A stretch of DNA of 64,000 nucleotides. Source: Leptolyngbya sp. FACHB-321 (lineage in GTDB: Bacteria; Cyanobacteriota; Cyanobacteriia; Leptolyngbyales; Leptolyngbyaceae). The position numbers and the translations under genes are program-made. Under the pieces are notes generated by a model. The model was not told where the DNA came from and searched no databases. It was given only the letters and a program-made list of their open reading frames with translations. The stretch is from the NCBI RefSeq assembly GCF_014695975.1, contig NZ_JACJPI010000014.1, forward strand, positions 37,788 through 101,787. The letters run 5' to 3'. The first letter of the stretch is position 1, and each line of letters begins with the position of its first letter. This document shows positions 54,662-63,216 of the stretch, piece after piece.

Positions 54662-56641
54662 TTATTTCCCATCCTCTAGAATGACACTAATCTCACTGGA
54701 TGGTTCTGAGTGAATTTCGGCGGAAGGTTTAACACTAGTGTTGCTATTGCCATTGCTCCGCAATAATTGACTGATTTGAGTGGCGATCGAACCTAGCTTG
54801 CCTTCATCCATCAGGGTATTAATCAGGGATAAACCACTGGTGGAGAGCAAGAGTTTGTTGATATCCGTTGCGCCATTACCGTTACTGCCATTGGCTCCAG
54901 GGAAAGCGTAGATACGAGCATCTCCCAACACTCCAGGTTGTGGAGCCAGTGCTTGCAGCATTTCGGGTAGGCGATCAGCAACCTGGGGAAAGAGATTGGT
55001 GATGATCTGGGCTGTTAAGTTAGCATCACTGATCACGTTTTTAGCTTCCATTTGTGCCCGGATGCCATCGGCTTCTGCCAGGGCTTTGTCCCGGTTTGCA
55101 TCTGCCAGGGTGCGAATGGCTTCAGCTTCCAGTTCAGCCGCCTGTTGAGCGATTTCTGCCTGCCGTCTACGGCGAAACACATCAATTTCGACCACGTTTT
55201 GCTCGATGACTCGTTTTTCCTGGGCATCTTTTTCAGCCGCAATCACAGCCAGTCGTTGGGAGCGTTCTGCCTCTTCAATTTTGGTAGCAGTGGTGACGCC
55301 CGCTTCGGCTTTGGCTCGTTGGGCTTCAGCAACAAAGCTTTCCCTCTTCTTATTGGCAACGGCGATCAATACATCTTCCTGCGCCAGTTTTGCTAGTCGA
55401 TCGGACTCAGCAATTTGCACCTGGGCTTGCAGACGGCTAGATTCTACCATTTGCTGACGGGTAATCTCTGCCACTTCAGCTTCCTGTTGCTGTAAGGCTT
55501 TCGTCACCTTCAACTGCTTACTGCGCTCCTCCAAAGCAATGTCAGCGCTAATCTGGCTCTGCTGCACTGATAGCTGTCTGCGGATTTCTTCTTCTTCAAC
55601 AGACTTTGCCTGCAAGATTTTGTTGCGTTGAATAGTCGCTGTTTCCCGCTCTTTTGCTTCCTGAATTTCTCGCTCTCGTTGCGCTTTGAGCGCTTCCACC
55701 TGAAACTGTTGCTCTAGTTGAGCGCTTTCTTTTTCTTGCTCAATTTGCAGCGATCGCTTCTCAGCATCCAATTCTTTTTGCTCGATTGTCACTCGGGTAG
55801 ACAGCTCTACCTCGCGTTTTTGTTGGATCGATTTCTGGATGGTTTCGGTTCGCAGACGTACACCCTGAGCATCAAAGAAATTGTTTTCGTCGTAAGTATC
55901 ACTTTCTTGAATTTCGGAAATGGCAATGTTATTGAGAGTTAACCCCACTTTACCGAGGTCTTGTTGCACCAGATTCAAAACTTCTTGAGCGAATCCCAGT
56001 TTGTCAGAATCAATCTCTGCCAGACTCTTAGTTTTCGCTGCCGCCCGAATCGCATCGTCTGCCCGTTTTTCTAGAGCATTTTTAATGTCTTCTGGGGTGA
56101 TGCGTTTATTTTGTGACAAACGAGCCGCAGCCGTTAAGACATCCTCTTCAGAAGCATTGATGCAGACATAGAATGTTACCCGCATATCTGCCCGTAGATA
56201 GTCCTGCGTCCGCACAGCAAGTTTACCTGTCCGCTCCACATCAATGGAAATTTCTCGCAGTGGTACACGGGTTAGCTCATGAAACCCCGGCAGAATGACA
56301 CAGCCACCATTAAGAATCACCGTTTTGCGCTTGGCAAAGACGCCACCCGTTCGTACGAATGCTTCGTTGGTTGGGGTAATCACGTAGACCCGAGTGTATG
56401 CCCAGACGCTAAGCAACAGCAGCAGTACTAACCCACCAATCAAACCGGGAAAGAACAATAAGCCAGGACCTAATTGCCCGAGCACAGGTGGCGTCACTGA
56501 TAGGGGCGACAGCGCTACAGGTTGCTCAGTGCCTATCTGAAGCTCCTGGTTCTTTGATTGAGCCGGTAGTGGCAGAAACGATGAATCGTGGGGAATAGAA
56601 ACAGTCGGTAGGGATTGAATGAACGTCAACCAGAACAGCAT
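54662..56641 (-). CDS. Flotillin / YqiK-type SPFH protein
   Basis: From the ATG at 56641 the protein has 659 residues. A Pro/Ser-rich N-terminal stretch precedes a membrane helix near 55-80 (LLFFPGLIGGLVLLLLLSVW). The SPFH/band 7 domain follows at about 90-270 (NEAFVRTGGVFAKRKTVILN, DYLRADMRVTFYVCINASEE). A long Gln/Glu/Arg-rich coiled coil spans about 285-500 with the flotillin-type AEAE repeats. A C-terminal region LPEMLQALAPQPGVLGDARI and a Gly/Asn linker end the protein. Flotillins organise membrane microdomains. The start is set by its position 10 bp after the YqiJ-like stop and by GGAAGAATTT before the ATG. Its pairing with the YqiJ-like gene is a known bacterial arrangement. Confidence 0.92.
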   Translation of the reverse strand: MLFWLTFIQSLPTVSIPHDSSFLPLPAQSKNQELQIGTEQPVALSPLSVTPPVLGQLGPGLLFFPGLIGGLVLLLLLSVWAYTRVYVITPTNEAFVRTGGVFAKRKTVILNGGCVILPGFHELTRVPLREISIDVERTGKLAVRTQDYLRADMRVTFYVCINASEEDVLTAAARLSQNKRITPEDIKNALEKRADDAIRAAAKTKSLAEIDSDKLGFAQEVLNLVQQDLGKVGLTLNNIAISEIQESDTYDENNFFDAQGVRLRTETIQKSIQQKREVELSTRVTIEQKELDAEKRSLQIEQEKESAQLEQQFQVEALKAQREREIQEAKERETATIQRNKILQAKSVEEEEIRRQLSVQQSQISADIALEERSKQLKVTKALQQQEAEVAEITRQQMVESSRLQAQVQIAESDRLAKLAQEDVLIAVANKKRESFVAEAQRAKAEAGVTTATKIEEAERSQRLAVIAAEKDAQEKRVIEQNVVEIDVFRRRRQAEIAQQAAELEAEAIRTLADANRDKALAEADGIRAQMEAKNVISDANLTAQIITNLFPQVADRLPEMLQALAPQPGVLGDARIYAFPGANGSNGNGATDINKLLLSTSGLSLINTLMDEGKLGSIATQISQLLRSNGNSNTSVKPSAEIHSEPSSEISVILEDGK

Positions 56642-56651
56642 AAATTCTTCC

Positions 56652-57344
56652 TTAATGTAAGTCTTGTTTACGAGATGTATCCATCCACTGGTCCTGGTCG
56701 AGGCTATCTTTGAGCACAACTAGGTAGGTATGAGCAGAACGATCAATGACTAAAACCTGATCGCCAAATCGGGGCATCACGGTTGCCCACTCCGGCATTT
56801 GAGCGTTGATCGTGACTCGATTACGGGCAGAGTCTAAGACATCGACCTGCCCAATTCGACCATCTTGAGCGGATGGAATCACGGCAGAACCTACGCTGCC
56901 AATGCAGCCAATTAATCGATCGCGGCTAGTATCTTCACCAAACGAGGCAAACACCTTGCCTACAGGTCGCGCCACAAGGCTGCCGCAGAATAGGGCAACT
57001 CCCAATGAGACAACCAGAATTACGCCAGCCAGCAGCGATCCAGGAAACTGCCCGATTGTGCTCCAGACCAGCACATTCAACATCCAGCCAAACACTCCCC
57101 ATAGGCTGAGGTCAGTTGCCAGCAGCAGAATCAAAGGCGCTCGACCAAAACCCAGCCATGCCATTAATTGAGAGACACTAAAGTCTGCATCTGAGTCAGT
57201 ATCGAGATCAAGCGGATTGTCCATATCTGAATCGGCATCCAGATCCAGGTCGTCATCGCCACCACCGGACACGATTACCAGCAGAAATAATAGAACGCCT
57301 ATTCCTAGAAAAATCCAGTAGGGCAAATTAGCAAAATGAAACAT
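56652..57344 (-). CDS. YqiJ-like (NfeD-type OB-fold) membrane protein
   Basis: The roughly 230-residue product has an N-terminal helix after MFHFANLPYWIFLGIGVLLF, a strongly acidic loop (DDDLDLDADSDMDNPLDLDT) and helices near 75-100 and 105-145. A soluble C-terminal OB-fold domain follows at about 155-225 (IGCIGSVGSAV, GRIGQVDVLDSARNRVTINA, GDQVLVIDRSAHTYLVVL). This is the YqiJ/NfeD organisation, which is paired with flotillins. The ATG at 57344 matches the family N terminus; a start at 57386 is possible. It is the first gene of the three-gene operon and acts in the inner membrane with the flotillin. The acidic loop is unusual in density: about 18 Asp in 40 residues. Confidence 0.85.
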   Translation of the reverse strand: MFHFANLPYWIFLGIGVLLFLLVIVSGGGDDDLDLDADSDMDNPLDLDTDSDADFSVSQLMAWLGFGRAPLILLLATDLSLWGVFGWMLNVLVWSTIGQFPGSLLAGVILVVSLGVALFCGSLVARPVGKVFASFGEDTSRDRLIGCIGSVGSAVIPSAQDGRIGQVDVLDSARNRVTINAQMPEWATVMPRFGDQVLVIDRSAHTYLVVLKDSLDQDQWMDTSRKQDLH

Positions 57345-57703
57345 GCAGCCGAGCCCACAGAAGATTAGCTGGAAGAGAAGCGACATCCCTAAGATAGCCG
57401 CATCTACCCTTTGATAGAAAAATCGTTGAATTTTTTAATGTGCGCCTTTGTATAGCAACCGAGAAAAAAGGTCGCGAAGGATCAACTGTCCCATTTACCG
57501 TGTTCGGTCTAGTCGCAATAAAAAGACTAAAACAATGCAAAATTAAGCTTTTACAACCTCGGCTGTCTTAGAAACAGTCGAAAATGGGAAAGTTCAGACT
57601 GTTAAGTGCTAAATCCGAGTGATTGCTAGAAGTTCTCAGTAGCAAGCCTTCCAGCCTTGGTGACCAAAATTTCTTCATTGCTATATAAGGGCGGCGTTGC
57701 AAT
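57345..57703. other. Intergenic region, promoter side of the YqiJ-flotillin operon
   Basis: It lies between the stop of the GRDP-like gene and the YqiJ-like start, all on the minus strand. No gene or strong terminator is seen. It is AT-rich compared with the surrounding region. Confidence 0.4.
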
Positions 57704-58228
57704 TCACCGTTTGATCTCTTCTTTTCTTTCGCTTGAATGGTGAAAGAGAGATAAAGAGAGATATTTTTTCACCCAATAAATCGGATTGGGAATTTGCCAA
57801 TAACGTTGGTGTCGATCGAGATGGTTGCTATGGAAAGGGGGAAAATCCCAAATATCGGCTGGCGGCGATCCAAAATAACTTTGATAGAGTTCGATCGTGT
57901 AATCATATCGTTGACTGGTTCCGCTATCGCCAGGATAATGATGGAGCGATTTTTTCAAAATCTTGCCGCACAACTCTTCCCAATAGGAACAGGTATAGAG
58001 TAAATGATAGTGCCAGACGCAATCGATCACACTCGATGGCGATACCATGCCTTCAGCAATCGCGGCTAAGAAAATGTACTTTTTATATTCGTACATCGCT
58101 CGCAAGGTATAAATTTCACTCCAATGATATTCCCATGCTAATTTAGCCGACATGGGATAGGGAGCAATGGGATCATCTAGCTTAAATTCACGAAGTTTAG
58201 CGTAGAGTTCGGCTTCTGCTTCATTCAT
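57704..58228 (-). CDS. GRDP-like (glycine-rich-domain-containing-like) protein
   Basis: From the ATG at 58228 the protein has 174 residues. It resembles the GRDP-like family (PF07173): VIDCVWHYHLLYTCSYWEEL carries the core WHxHLLYTxxYW pattern near residue 85-100, and HHYPGDSGTSQRYDYTIELY and QSYFGSPPADIW follow. The function of the family is unknown. The protein is soluble. The stop of the upstream kinase (TGA 58230-58228) overlaps this ATG by one base (TGATG), so translation is coupled. No glycine-rich tail is present here; instead, the kinase itself ends in CGGGC. Confidence 0.8.
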   Translation of the reverse strand: MNEAEAELYAKLREFKLDDPIAPYPMSAKLAWEYHWSEIYTLRAMYEYKKYIFLAAIAEGMVSPSSVIDCVWHYHLLYTCSYWEELCGKILKKSLHHYPGDSGTSQRYDYTIELYQSYFGSPPADIWDFPPFHSNHLDRHQRYWQIPNPIYWVKKYLSLSLFHHSSERKEEIKR

Positions 58229-59667
58229 CAGCAACCACCTCCACAAGAGGGTGCGGGAGGTACTTTAGGAGTGGGATAAATGACTTGGAGTTCGAGATTG
58301 AGAAAGTCACTTAATTCCTGGCCCAACCACCATAATTCTGCCTGGGAAAATTCAGGAAAAGAATACTCAAAATTTCCGCAATATAAATACAATTTTGGTG
58401 GGATGGTAATAGCACTACCTTGAACAAGGTTGCCCTTTGTATCTAAACATTCGTTGAATGTATAGCCAGGATTGTACGCCAAGATTTCGATTTGCGCTCG
58501 CAGATCCACTGATAATTTGAGAGACTCGCGCCCCTGTTTGTGATCTTTCAATTTGTAAATGTTGCGATTATCAATAATTAGATGATATTTTGTTTTGGGC
58601 CAATAATTTGTTTTTCGGAGAAAAACAGTTAACTTACTTACGGCTCCTGCCAGAGAAGATAGAAAAAAGAAAAACCACACAAGCCAAAGTGATGGGATGC
58701 AAGTCATAATCAACAAACAAAATAACACTCCCAAAATCACCAGGAAAGAGGAATAATCTTCATCTGCTTGATGCCAGGTGATTTGTAATCGATTTCGATC
58801 GCGGTATAGACGAATTTGAGTATGGGCAGGTTTTAATCGATCGAAATTCCCATAGCTGCCATCTTCATATTTCAGCGCAACTTGCGCCGCTTTGGCACTA
58901 TCGAATCGTTTGTCAAGATGGGAATGGACCATTTTTTCTAGCCATCGCTCGAACCGCTTGCTAATTTCGGCATTAATTTTCACCCGTCCATCTACTTGGG
59001 GTAACTCTGCGGGATGCATGCCCGTAAGTAGATAAATTAACGTCATCCCCAAACTATATAAATCTGAGGCGGTTGTCGTTTGTCCGCCAAATTGTTCAAG
59101 AGGCATATAGCCATAGCTGCCAACGATCGTAATGGTTCCTTCTTCTTTTTTTGTAACCGTTTGCACTGACCCAAAATCAACGAGATAGACATCACCAATA
59201 CTATTGCCAGAGCGATTTCTAAGCAGAATATTACTAGGCTTAATATCTCGATGAATTACAGGGGGGTGTTGCTGGTGAAGATAGGTCAGGAGATCTAACA
59301 AGCGATCAGCTAGTTCGATAATTTCAGCCTCAGAAAATTTGTGCCCTCTAGTGATAAGAGTTGCGAGTGAAGGTGCTTCGATATAAGATTGTACCAAAGC
59401 AAAACCAGGAGTATCGATTTCATTAACCTCAAAGTAGTCAAGGTATTTAGGGATTTCAGGATGATCGAGATTTTTAAGTGTGGCGGCTTCGCGCTCGAAT
59501 AATTTTAGATCGTCCCACTCAAAGCCATCTCCAAATCGCAGCAGTTTAATGATGACTGGCACTTGAGATTGGAGATCTTTCGCTAAAAAAGTTCGTCGTC
59601 CAGCTTTTTGACTCAATAATTCTTCAATTTGATAACGATCGATAAGAACGGTATCAGTTGCCATCAT
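58228..59667 (-). CDS. Ser/Thr protein kinase with C-terminal membrane segments and CGGGC tail
   Basis: The 479-residue protein has a Hanks-type kinase domain at about residues 10-270. The glycine loop is the degenerate LSQKAGRRTFLAKD typical of one cyanobacterial group. The ATP Lys is in VPVIIKLLRF, the catalytic loop is VIHRDIKPSNILL and the Mg-binding motif is LVDFGSVQTV. The activation segment has GSYGYMPLEQF. Two hydrophobic helices lie near 310-350 (FLVILGVLFCLLIMTCIPSL and LVWFFFFLSSLAGAV). A soluble C-terminal domain of about 125 residues of unknown type ends PAPSCGGGC. It probably phosphorylates itself and nearby proteins at the membrane. It is translationally coupled to the GRDP-like gene and is divergent from the HTH-PLD pair, 218 bp away. 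Confidence 0.93.
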   Translation of the reverse strand: MMATDTVLIDRYQIEELLSQKAGRRTFLAKDLQSQVPVIIKLLRFGDGFEWDDLKLFEREAATLKNLDHPEIPKYLDYFEVNEIDTPGFALVQSYIEAPSLATLITRGHKFSEAEIIELADRLLDLLTYLHQQHPPVIHRDIKPSNILLRNRSGNSIGDVYLVDFGSVQTVTKKEEGTITIVGSYGYMPLEQFGGQTTTASDLYSLGMTLIYLLTGMHPAELPQVDGRVKINAEISKRFERWLEKMVHSHLDKRFDSAKAAQVALKYEDGSYGNFDRLKPAHTQIRLYRDRNRLQITWHQADEDYSSFLVILGVLFCLLIMTCIPSLWLVWFFFFLSSLAGAVSKLTVFLRKTNYWPKTKYHLIIDNRNIYKLKDHKQGRESLKLSVDLRAQIEILAYNPGYTFNECLDTKGNLVQGSAITIPPKLYLYCGNFEYSFPEFSQAELWWLGQELSDFLNLELQVIYPTPKVPPAPSCGGGC

Positions 59668-59885
59668 AGTTATTTTTCTTCACTAGCGAGGGGTTACAGC
59701 AATTCGAGATGAGTAATCCAGTGGAAGCGTGCTCGTGTAGGCACTGAAGGTTCTAAATGGTATAATCATCATTGACTGCCTTTATAGATGCGTCAATATT
59801 AGGAAACTGTAGTGAAGTGTAATTAGGTGTAAGGGAGCTACAGAATGCTGTTGTCGTTTTTTCCCTTGCTAAGTAGTGACTGCTT

Positions 59886-60788
59886 ATGAGTTGGGATTCT
59901 TTTTTGGAAACACTTTCCAATCGTCTAGAGTACGGATTGACCGCTCTTGAAGCTGAAGTTGTGATATGTCTTCAAGAAGCTCAATGTCCAACTAAAAGTG
60001 AACTGCTAGAAGCGTATATTAAGTTGTATTCGACAATTGAAGAAGAAGCTTTCACCCAAAGGCTGAAAAATATCTATAAAAAATTTCAAATTGTGGGCAA
60101 AGGGCATAAACTCCCACAACTCCATAAACGTTTAACTGAACAGTATCTTCAATACCAGCATAACGATATATTCTTTTCGGAGATCGGTTTGAATTACATT
60201 TATCCAAATTTTCCTAGAGATGGCTTTGGAAAAGCCATTGATAATTTGATCGATTCGGACAATTCAGAACATAAGCAAGTAGATATCCTTCAAACCTTTG
60301 CGCCCAATTTGAATGACTATTTTGAGCATCTCATTCGATGCCTCCAAAATAGTGTTCAGGTCAGAATATTACTAGCTTGGCCTTATTCTGAAGCAGCAAA
60401 GCTGCGAGAAGAGGTTTTGAGAAGGTATGCCAATAGCACCATCGGGGATGAGATTAATATTCAAGATTGTGTGATTGCCAATCTGGAAACGTTAGAAAAA
60501 ATCATCAGAGTTTCAGACACTTCTAACTTTATTGAGATTAAGCTCTATGATACGCTTCCTTCTCTCGCAATTTATCGAGCTGGTCGTTATATGTTGGCAG
60601 CACCTTTTCTACACGGATCGCTTGCTATTAATACATTCCAGTTAGAGTTAACGCTAAACTCTGCCAATCAACTGATCACGCAAACCTTACAAAAGGACTT
60701 TGAGTTGATGTGGCAAGTCGCTCGTCGCTTTCACCCAGATCCAAATCAAAATTGGAGAAATGATCTGAAAATCTTATTCACGAGTTAA
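59886..60788 (+). CDS. HTH-like N terminus fused to PLD-like sensor domain, function unknown
   Basis: The 300-residue protein has an N-terminal ~85-residue helical region (LTALEAEVVICLQEAQCPTK, then IYKKFQIVGKGHKLPQLHKR). It resembles the winged-helix segments found at the N termini of cyanobacterial NACHT and conflict-type proteins. From about 125 to 290 there is a PLD-like alpha/beta domain, with VDILQTFAPNLNDYFEHLIR, QVRILLAWPYSEAAKLREEV, IKLYDTLPSLAIYRAGRY and AAPFLHGSLAINTFQLEL. No HKD catalytic motif is present, so it is probably a ligand-sensing or signalling version. The assignment is by pattern only and family names should be tested. It is the first gene of a two-gene unit and is divergent from the kinase gene. 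Confidence 0.6.
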   Translation: MSWDSFLETLSNRLEYGLTALEAEVVICLQEAQCPTKSELLEAYIKLYSTIEEEAFTQRLKNIYKKFQIVGKGHKLPQLHKRLTEQYLQYQHNDIFFSEIGLNYIYPNFPRDGFGKAIDNLIDSDNSEHKQVDILQTFAPNLNDYFEHLIRCLQNSVQVRILLAWPYSEAAKLREEVLRRYANSTIGDEINIQDCVIANLETLEKIIRVSDTSNFIEIKLYDTLPSLAIYRAGRYMLAAPFLHGSLAINTFQLELTLNSANQLITQTLQKDFELMWQVARRFHPDPNQNWRNDLKILFTS

Positions 60789-60793
60789 AGATT

Positions 60794-61564
60794 ATGATTG
60801 AAACCCTCAACGATTATGAGCTTTCCTTAATTACGAAGTTTAGATCTCATCCATTGTTTAACCAGATTGATGCGATCGCTTGGCAAGATGTGCTTGCGAT
60901 TCTTATCCAGCGACGCTTTCTGTCACTTTCGATCGTCAACTTTTACGAATTTGTGATTGATGCTCTGACTGATGAGCCGATCAAACGGACAGTTAGAGGG
61001 ATTCTGAGTGAGGAATTTCCACGCAATACGAAAGGGATGCCCCTACCTTCTCATCGAGAGTTACTTTTCCAGGATCTGCTCAATCTCGGTGCGACTTCTG
61101 AAATGATCTTAATCACATCGGAAACACCTACCACTCAAAAGGTTAGAAATGAGAGCTATCAGCGACTGATCAGTTGTCTGGGAGAAAAGCATTGCCAGGT
61201 GGGGTTGGTTGCCTTTCTTCGTTTTTGGGCAGAGGTGCTGGTCTCAGTTGAGTATTCCTGTCTCTGGCAACGAATGTCTGAACGCCTATCCAACGGACAA
61301 TTACCACACAAAATTAGATCGGAGTTCTACTATTTCCATATGATCCATGACAGCAGAAATTCAGACATTGGACAAGAAAGCATTTTGGGTGGCTTGACCC
61401 ATGCTCAAGAACTGGCGATTCATCTAAAGAGACTCATTTCGACTGAAGACGCTCTAGTTTACTGCCTTAACCTTCAAGAGAATGCATATCAGCTTAAATG
61501 TCAATTTTATGCTCAGTTCATCAACAAGCACTCTGACTTGCATCTTTCACCCACATCAATGTGA
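60794..61564 (+). CDS. Heme-oxygenase-like diiron-fold protein, metal motif altered
   Basis: The 256-residue protein is all helical and has the order of motifs of heme-oxygenase-like diiron oxidases (CADD/DUF3865 type). The first acidic pair is E73-E74 in GILSEEFPRN, then H87 in SHRELL, E153 in SVEYSCLWQ and H182-x3-D186 in YFHMIHDSRN. The family's final motif is usually HxxxDxxH, but here the third ligand is Asn189, so metal binding or chemistry may differ. No signal peptide. It starts 5 bp after the stop of the HTH-PLD gene, with no room for its own promoter. Assignment rests on motif order and is moderate in confidence. Substrate and product are unknown. Confidence 0.55.
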   Translation: MIETLNDYELSLITKFRSHPLFNQIDAIAWQDVLAILIQRRFLSLSIVNFYEFVIDALTDEPIKRTVRGILSEEFPRNTKGMPLPSHRELLFQDLLNLGATSEMILITSETPTTQKVRNESYQRLISCLGEKHCQVGLVAFLRFWAEVLVSVEYSCLWQRMSERLSNGQLPHKIRSEFYYFHMIHDSRNSDIGQESILGGLTHAQELAIHLKRLISTEDALVYCLNLQENAYQLKCQFYAQFINKHSDLHLSPTSM

Positions 61565-61722
61565 GGCGATTGACGCATAACGGTTGAGATGAGCCGCCGC
61601 AGGTAAATCAGAACATTTTAACAAGTATCCTTTCGGTAGTCGGCTCCATTGCTTTGTTATGACGCTTCACGACCGAAGCTATAGCGGTCGTCTTTAAGGT
61701 AGCGGCAAGGATCCTATTGAGT

Positions 61723-62235
61723 TCAAGCTGCTGCATCTTTGAGTACCGCTTCCATTGCATTCTGCAGCGAGGGAGCTTTGACTAAACGCTTGCGAATGCG
61801 ACTTTTGAGCCATGCCCAGCACTGTTCAATGCGATTGAAGTCTGGAGAATAGGGCGGCAGATAGAGGAGGTGGCAGCTTGCCGCTTTAATCATCTCAGCA
61901 ACTCGTCCCCCGTGATGAAAAGTGGCGTTATCGAGAATCACGACTTGGTTCGGCTGAAGTTGCGGCACGAGGCAGGTTTCGAGCCAAGTTTCAAAGACGG
62001 TGCGATTACACGAGCCTTCGACGGTGAATGGGGCATGTAATTGTCGCTCACAGTATGCTGCAATCATGTTGATGCGCCCACCGCGTCGCCCGGATTTGAT
62101 TGCTTCAAATCGTTGACCTGCCTCACACCAACCGTAACCGTAATCATCGCGTTGATCCATCCCGGCTTCATCCACATAGACGCGGCGCGCCGACTCAATC
62201 TCTGCAAGCTGTTCGAGAAATTCTCCTCGTTTCAC
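61723..62235 (-). CDS. IS630 transposase, DDE catalytic part (orfB)
   Basis: The 170-residue frame encodes the DDE domain: VYVDEAGMDQRDDYGYGW with the first Asp, PNQVVILDNATFHHGG with the second, and YLPPYSPDFNRIEQCWAWLK with the final Glu. The start ATG overlaps the orfA stop (ATGA). The same frame is open further upstream to the A7 run at 62264-62270 and encodes KKTYGYRERDQVKRGEFLEQ across the overlap, so the natural product is probably a -1 frameshift fusion with orfA. It looks intact, so the element may be active. Confidence 0.9.
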   Translation of the reverse strand: MKRGEFLEQLAEIESARRVYVDEAGMDQRDDYGYGWCEAGQRFEAIKSGRRGGRINMIAAYCERQLHAPFTVEGSCNRTVFETWLETCLVPQLQPNQVVILDNATFHHGGRVAEMIKAASCHLLYLPPYSPDFNRIEQCWAWLKSRIRKRLVKAPSLQNAMEAVLKDAAA

Positions 62236-62597
62236 TTGATCGCGTTCACGGTAGCCGTAAGTCTTTTTTTGCGCGTGAACCCAATCTTCACTAAGGCTCG
62301 TGAGATGGTGCGGGCGCTCACTGCCTCAGACCACAACTCTGCCAGTTCCGCTTGGGTCTTATCGCCGTGCCGTTTGACAAAGGCACGAAACCCCTCCCAA
62401 TCAACAATGCGATGGCTGTGTCCACGTTGGTAGCCTTGAACGGCTGCAACACTACCAGTCTCTGAGCGGCGTTTGAGCCAACGGTCAAAGCTATCGCGGC
62501 TGATGTTCAACATCGTGATTACCTTGCTCTTTGGCACACCACGCTCAATCGCAGCAATGGCTTTTTCTCGTAAATCTTGGCTGTAAGCTTTCGGCAT
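62232..62597 (-). CDS. IS630 transposase, N-terminal helix-turn-helix part (orfA)
   Basis: The 121-residue frame starts MPKAYSQDLREKAIAAIERG and has helix-turn-helix features (KSKVITMLNISRDSFDRWLK), followed by a second DNA-binding part (GDKTQAELAELWSEAVSART). It binds the IS ends. A run of seven A (62264-62270 on the minus strand, CGC-AAA-AAA-AGA) precedes the stop by 10 codons. A -1 slip there places the ribosome in orfB. This type of programmed frameshift is established for several IS630-group elements. Confidence 0.88.
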   Translation of the reverse strand: MPKAYSQDLREKAIAAIERGVPKSKVITMLNISRDSFDRWLKRRSETGSVAAVQGYQRGHSHRIVDWEGFRAFVKRHGDKTQAELAELWSEAVSARTISRALVKIGFTRKKRLTATVNAIK

Positions 62598-62677
62598 GGA
62601 ACGGACTGATCAACTCACCTGACTGAGAGTGCCCAAGTTCTCTGCTTCGATACCGCAATGCTAATGGCGCCGCTATA

Positions 62678-63216
62678 AATCAGTTTGTCAGCAATAAATC
62701 GTTCAGTTTGTTCTTCAGACTTGGGGATGCTATGAGCGGATTATAAATTTCACCCTCATAAGGCTGCTAAATATAGGGGTATGACACCGTTCCTGGCAAT
62801 TAAGTACCACATCGCCTGAAAGTTCTTCTTGGCTTAGCTTTTAGACTGTGATTTTGCTGCTTTTACTCCATCTTGATGCACAGCAGCAGTGACGCAAGCG
62901 TGAGGAGCAGAGTAATTGTTCACTGCTACTAGGTATCTTGTGGAATCTGGTTAGTTGCGGGTTCTGCAACGGACCGAGCCTCAGCAAGGGTTTGAGTCAA
63001 GTTATTAGTTGCTCTGTTTCTGACGTTGATTGAATCGAGCTGTTAAACAGCGTGACCAATTCCAGAAGCACTTTCAGGTTTAAAGTTGGTTCCAGTTCAA
63101 AAGCTGTGGGAAGGCTGAAACGAGCGAAGGCATCGGTGTGGCTTCGTTGGACTACGGACGACTCAAGGCGCTTCTTTGCAGCCAAGATGTAGTTATCTAT
63201 TGCTGAGAGGTACCAC
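62678..63216. other. Intergenic region between the IS630 element and the LRR gene
   Basis: No gene is firmly supported. A minus-strand frame of 62 codons (62997-63185) has some protein-like character but no ribosome site. It may be debris of an older insertion. The LRR gene's ribosome site GAGAGG lies at 63205-63210. Confidence 0.4.

Larger units (their letters stand above)
61680..62677 (-). mobile_element. IS630-family insertion sequence
   Basis: The ends are TATAGCGG at 61680-61687 and the inverse CCGCTATA at 62670-62677, with weaker similarity further inside (AAGGTAGCGGC against TAGCATTGCGG). IS630 elements duplicate the target TA, and both ends begin with TA. The ~998-bp element carries two overlapping frames that together encode a full transposase. 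Confidence 0.75.
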
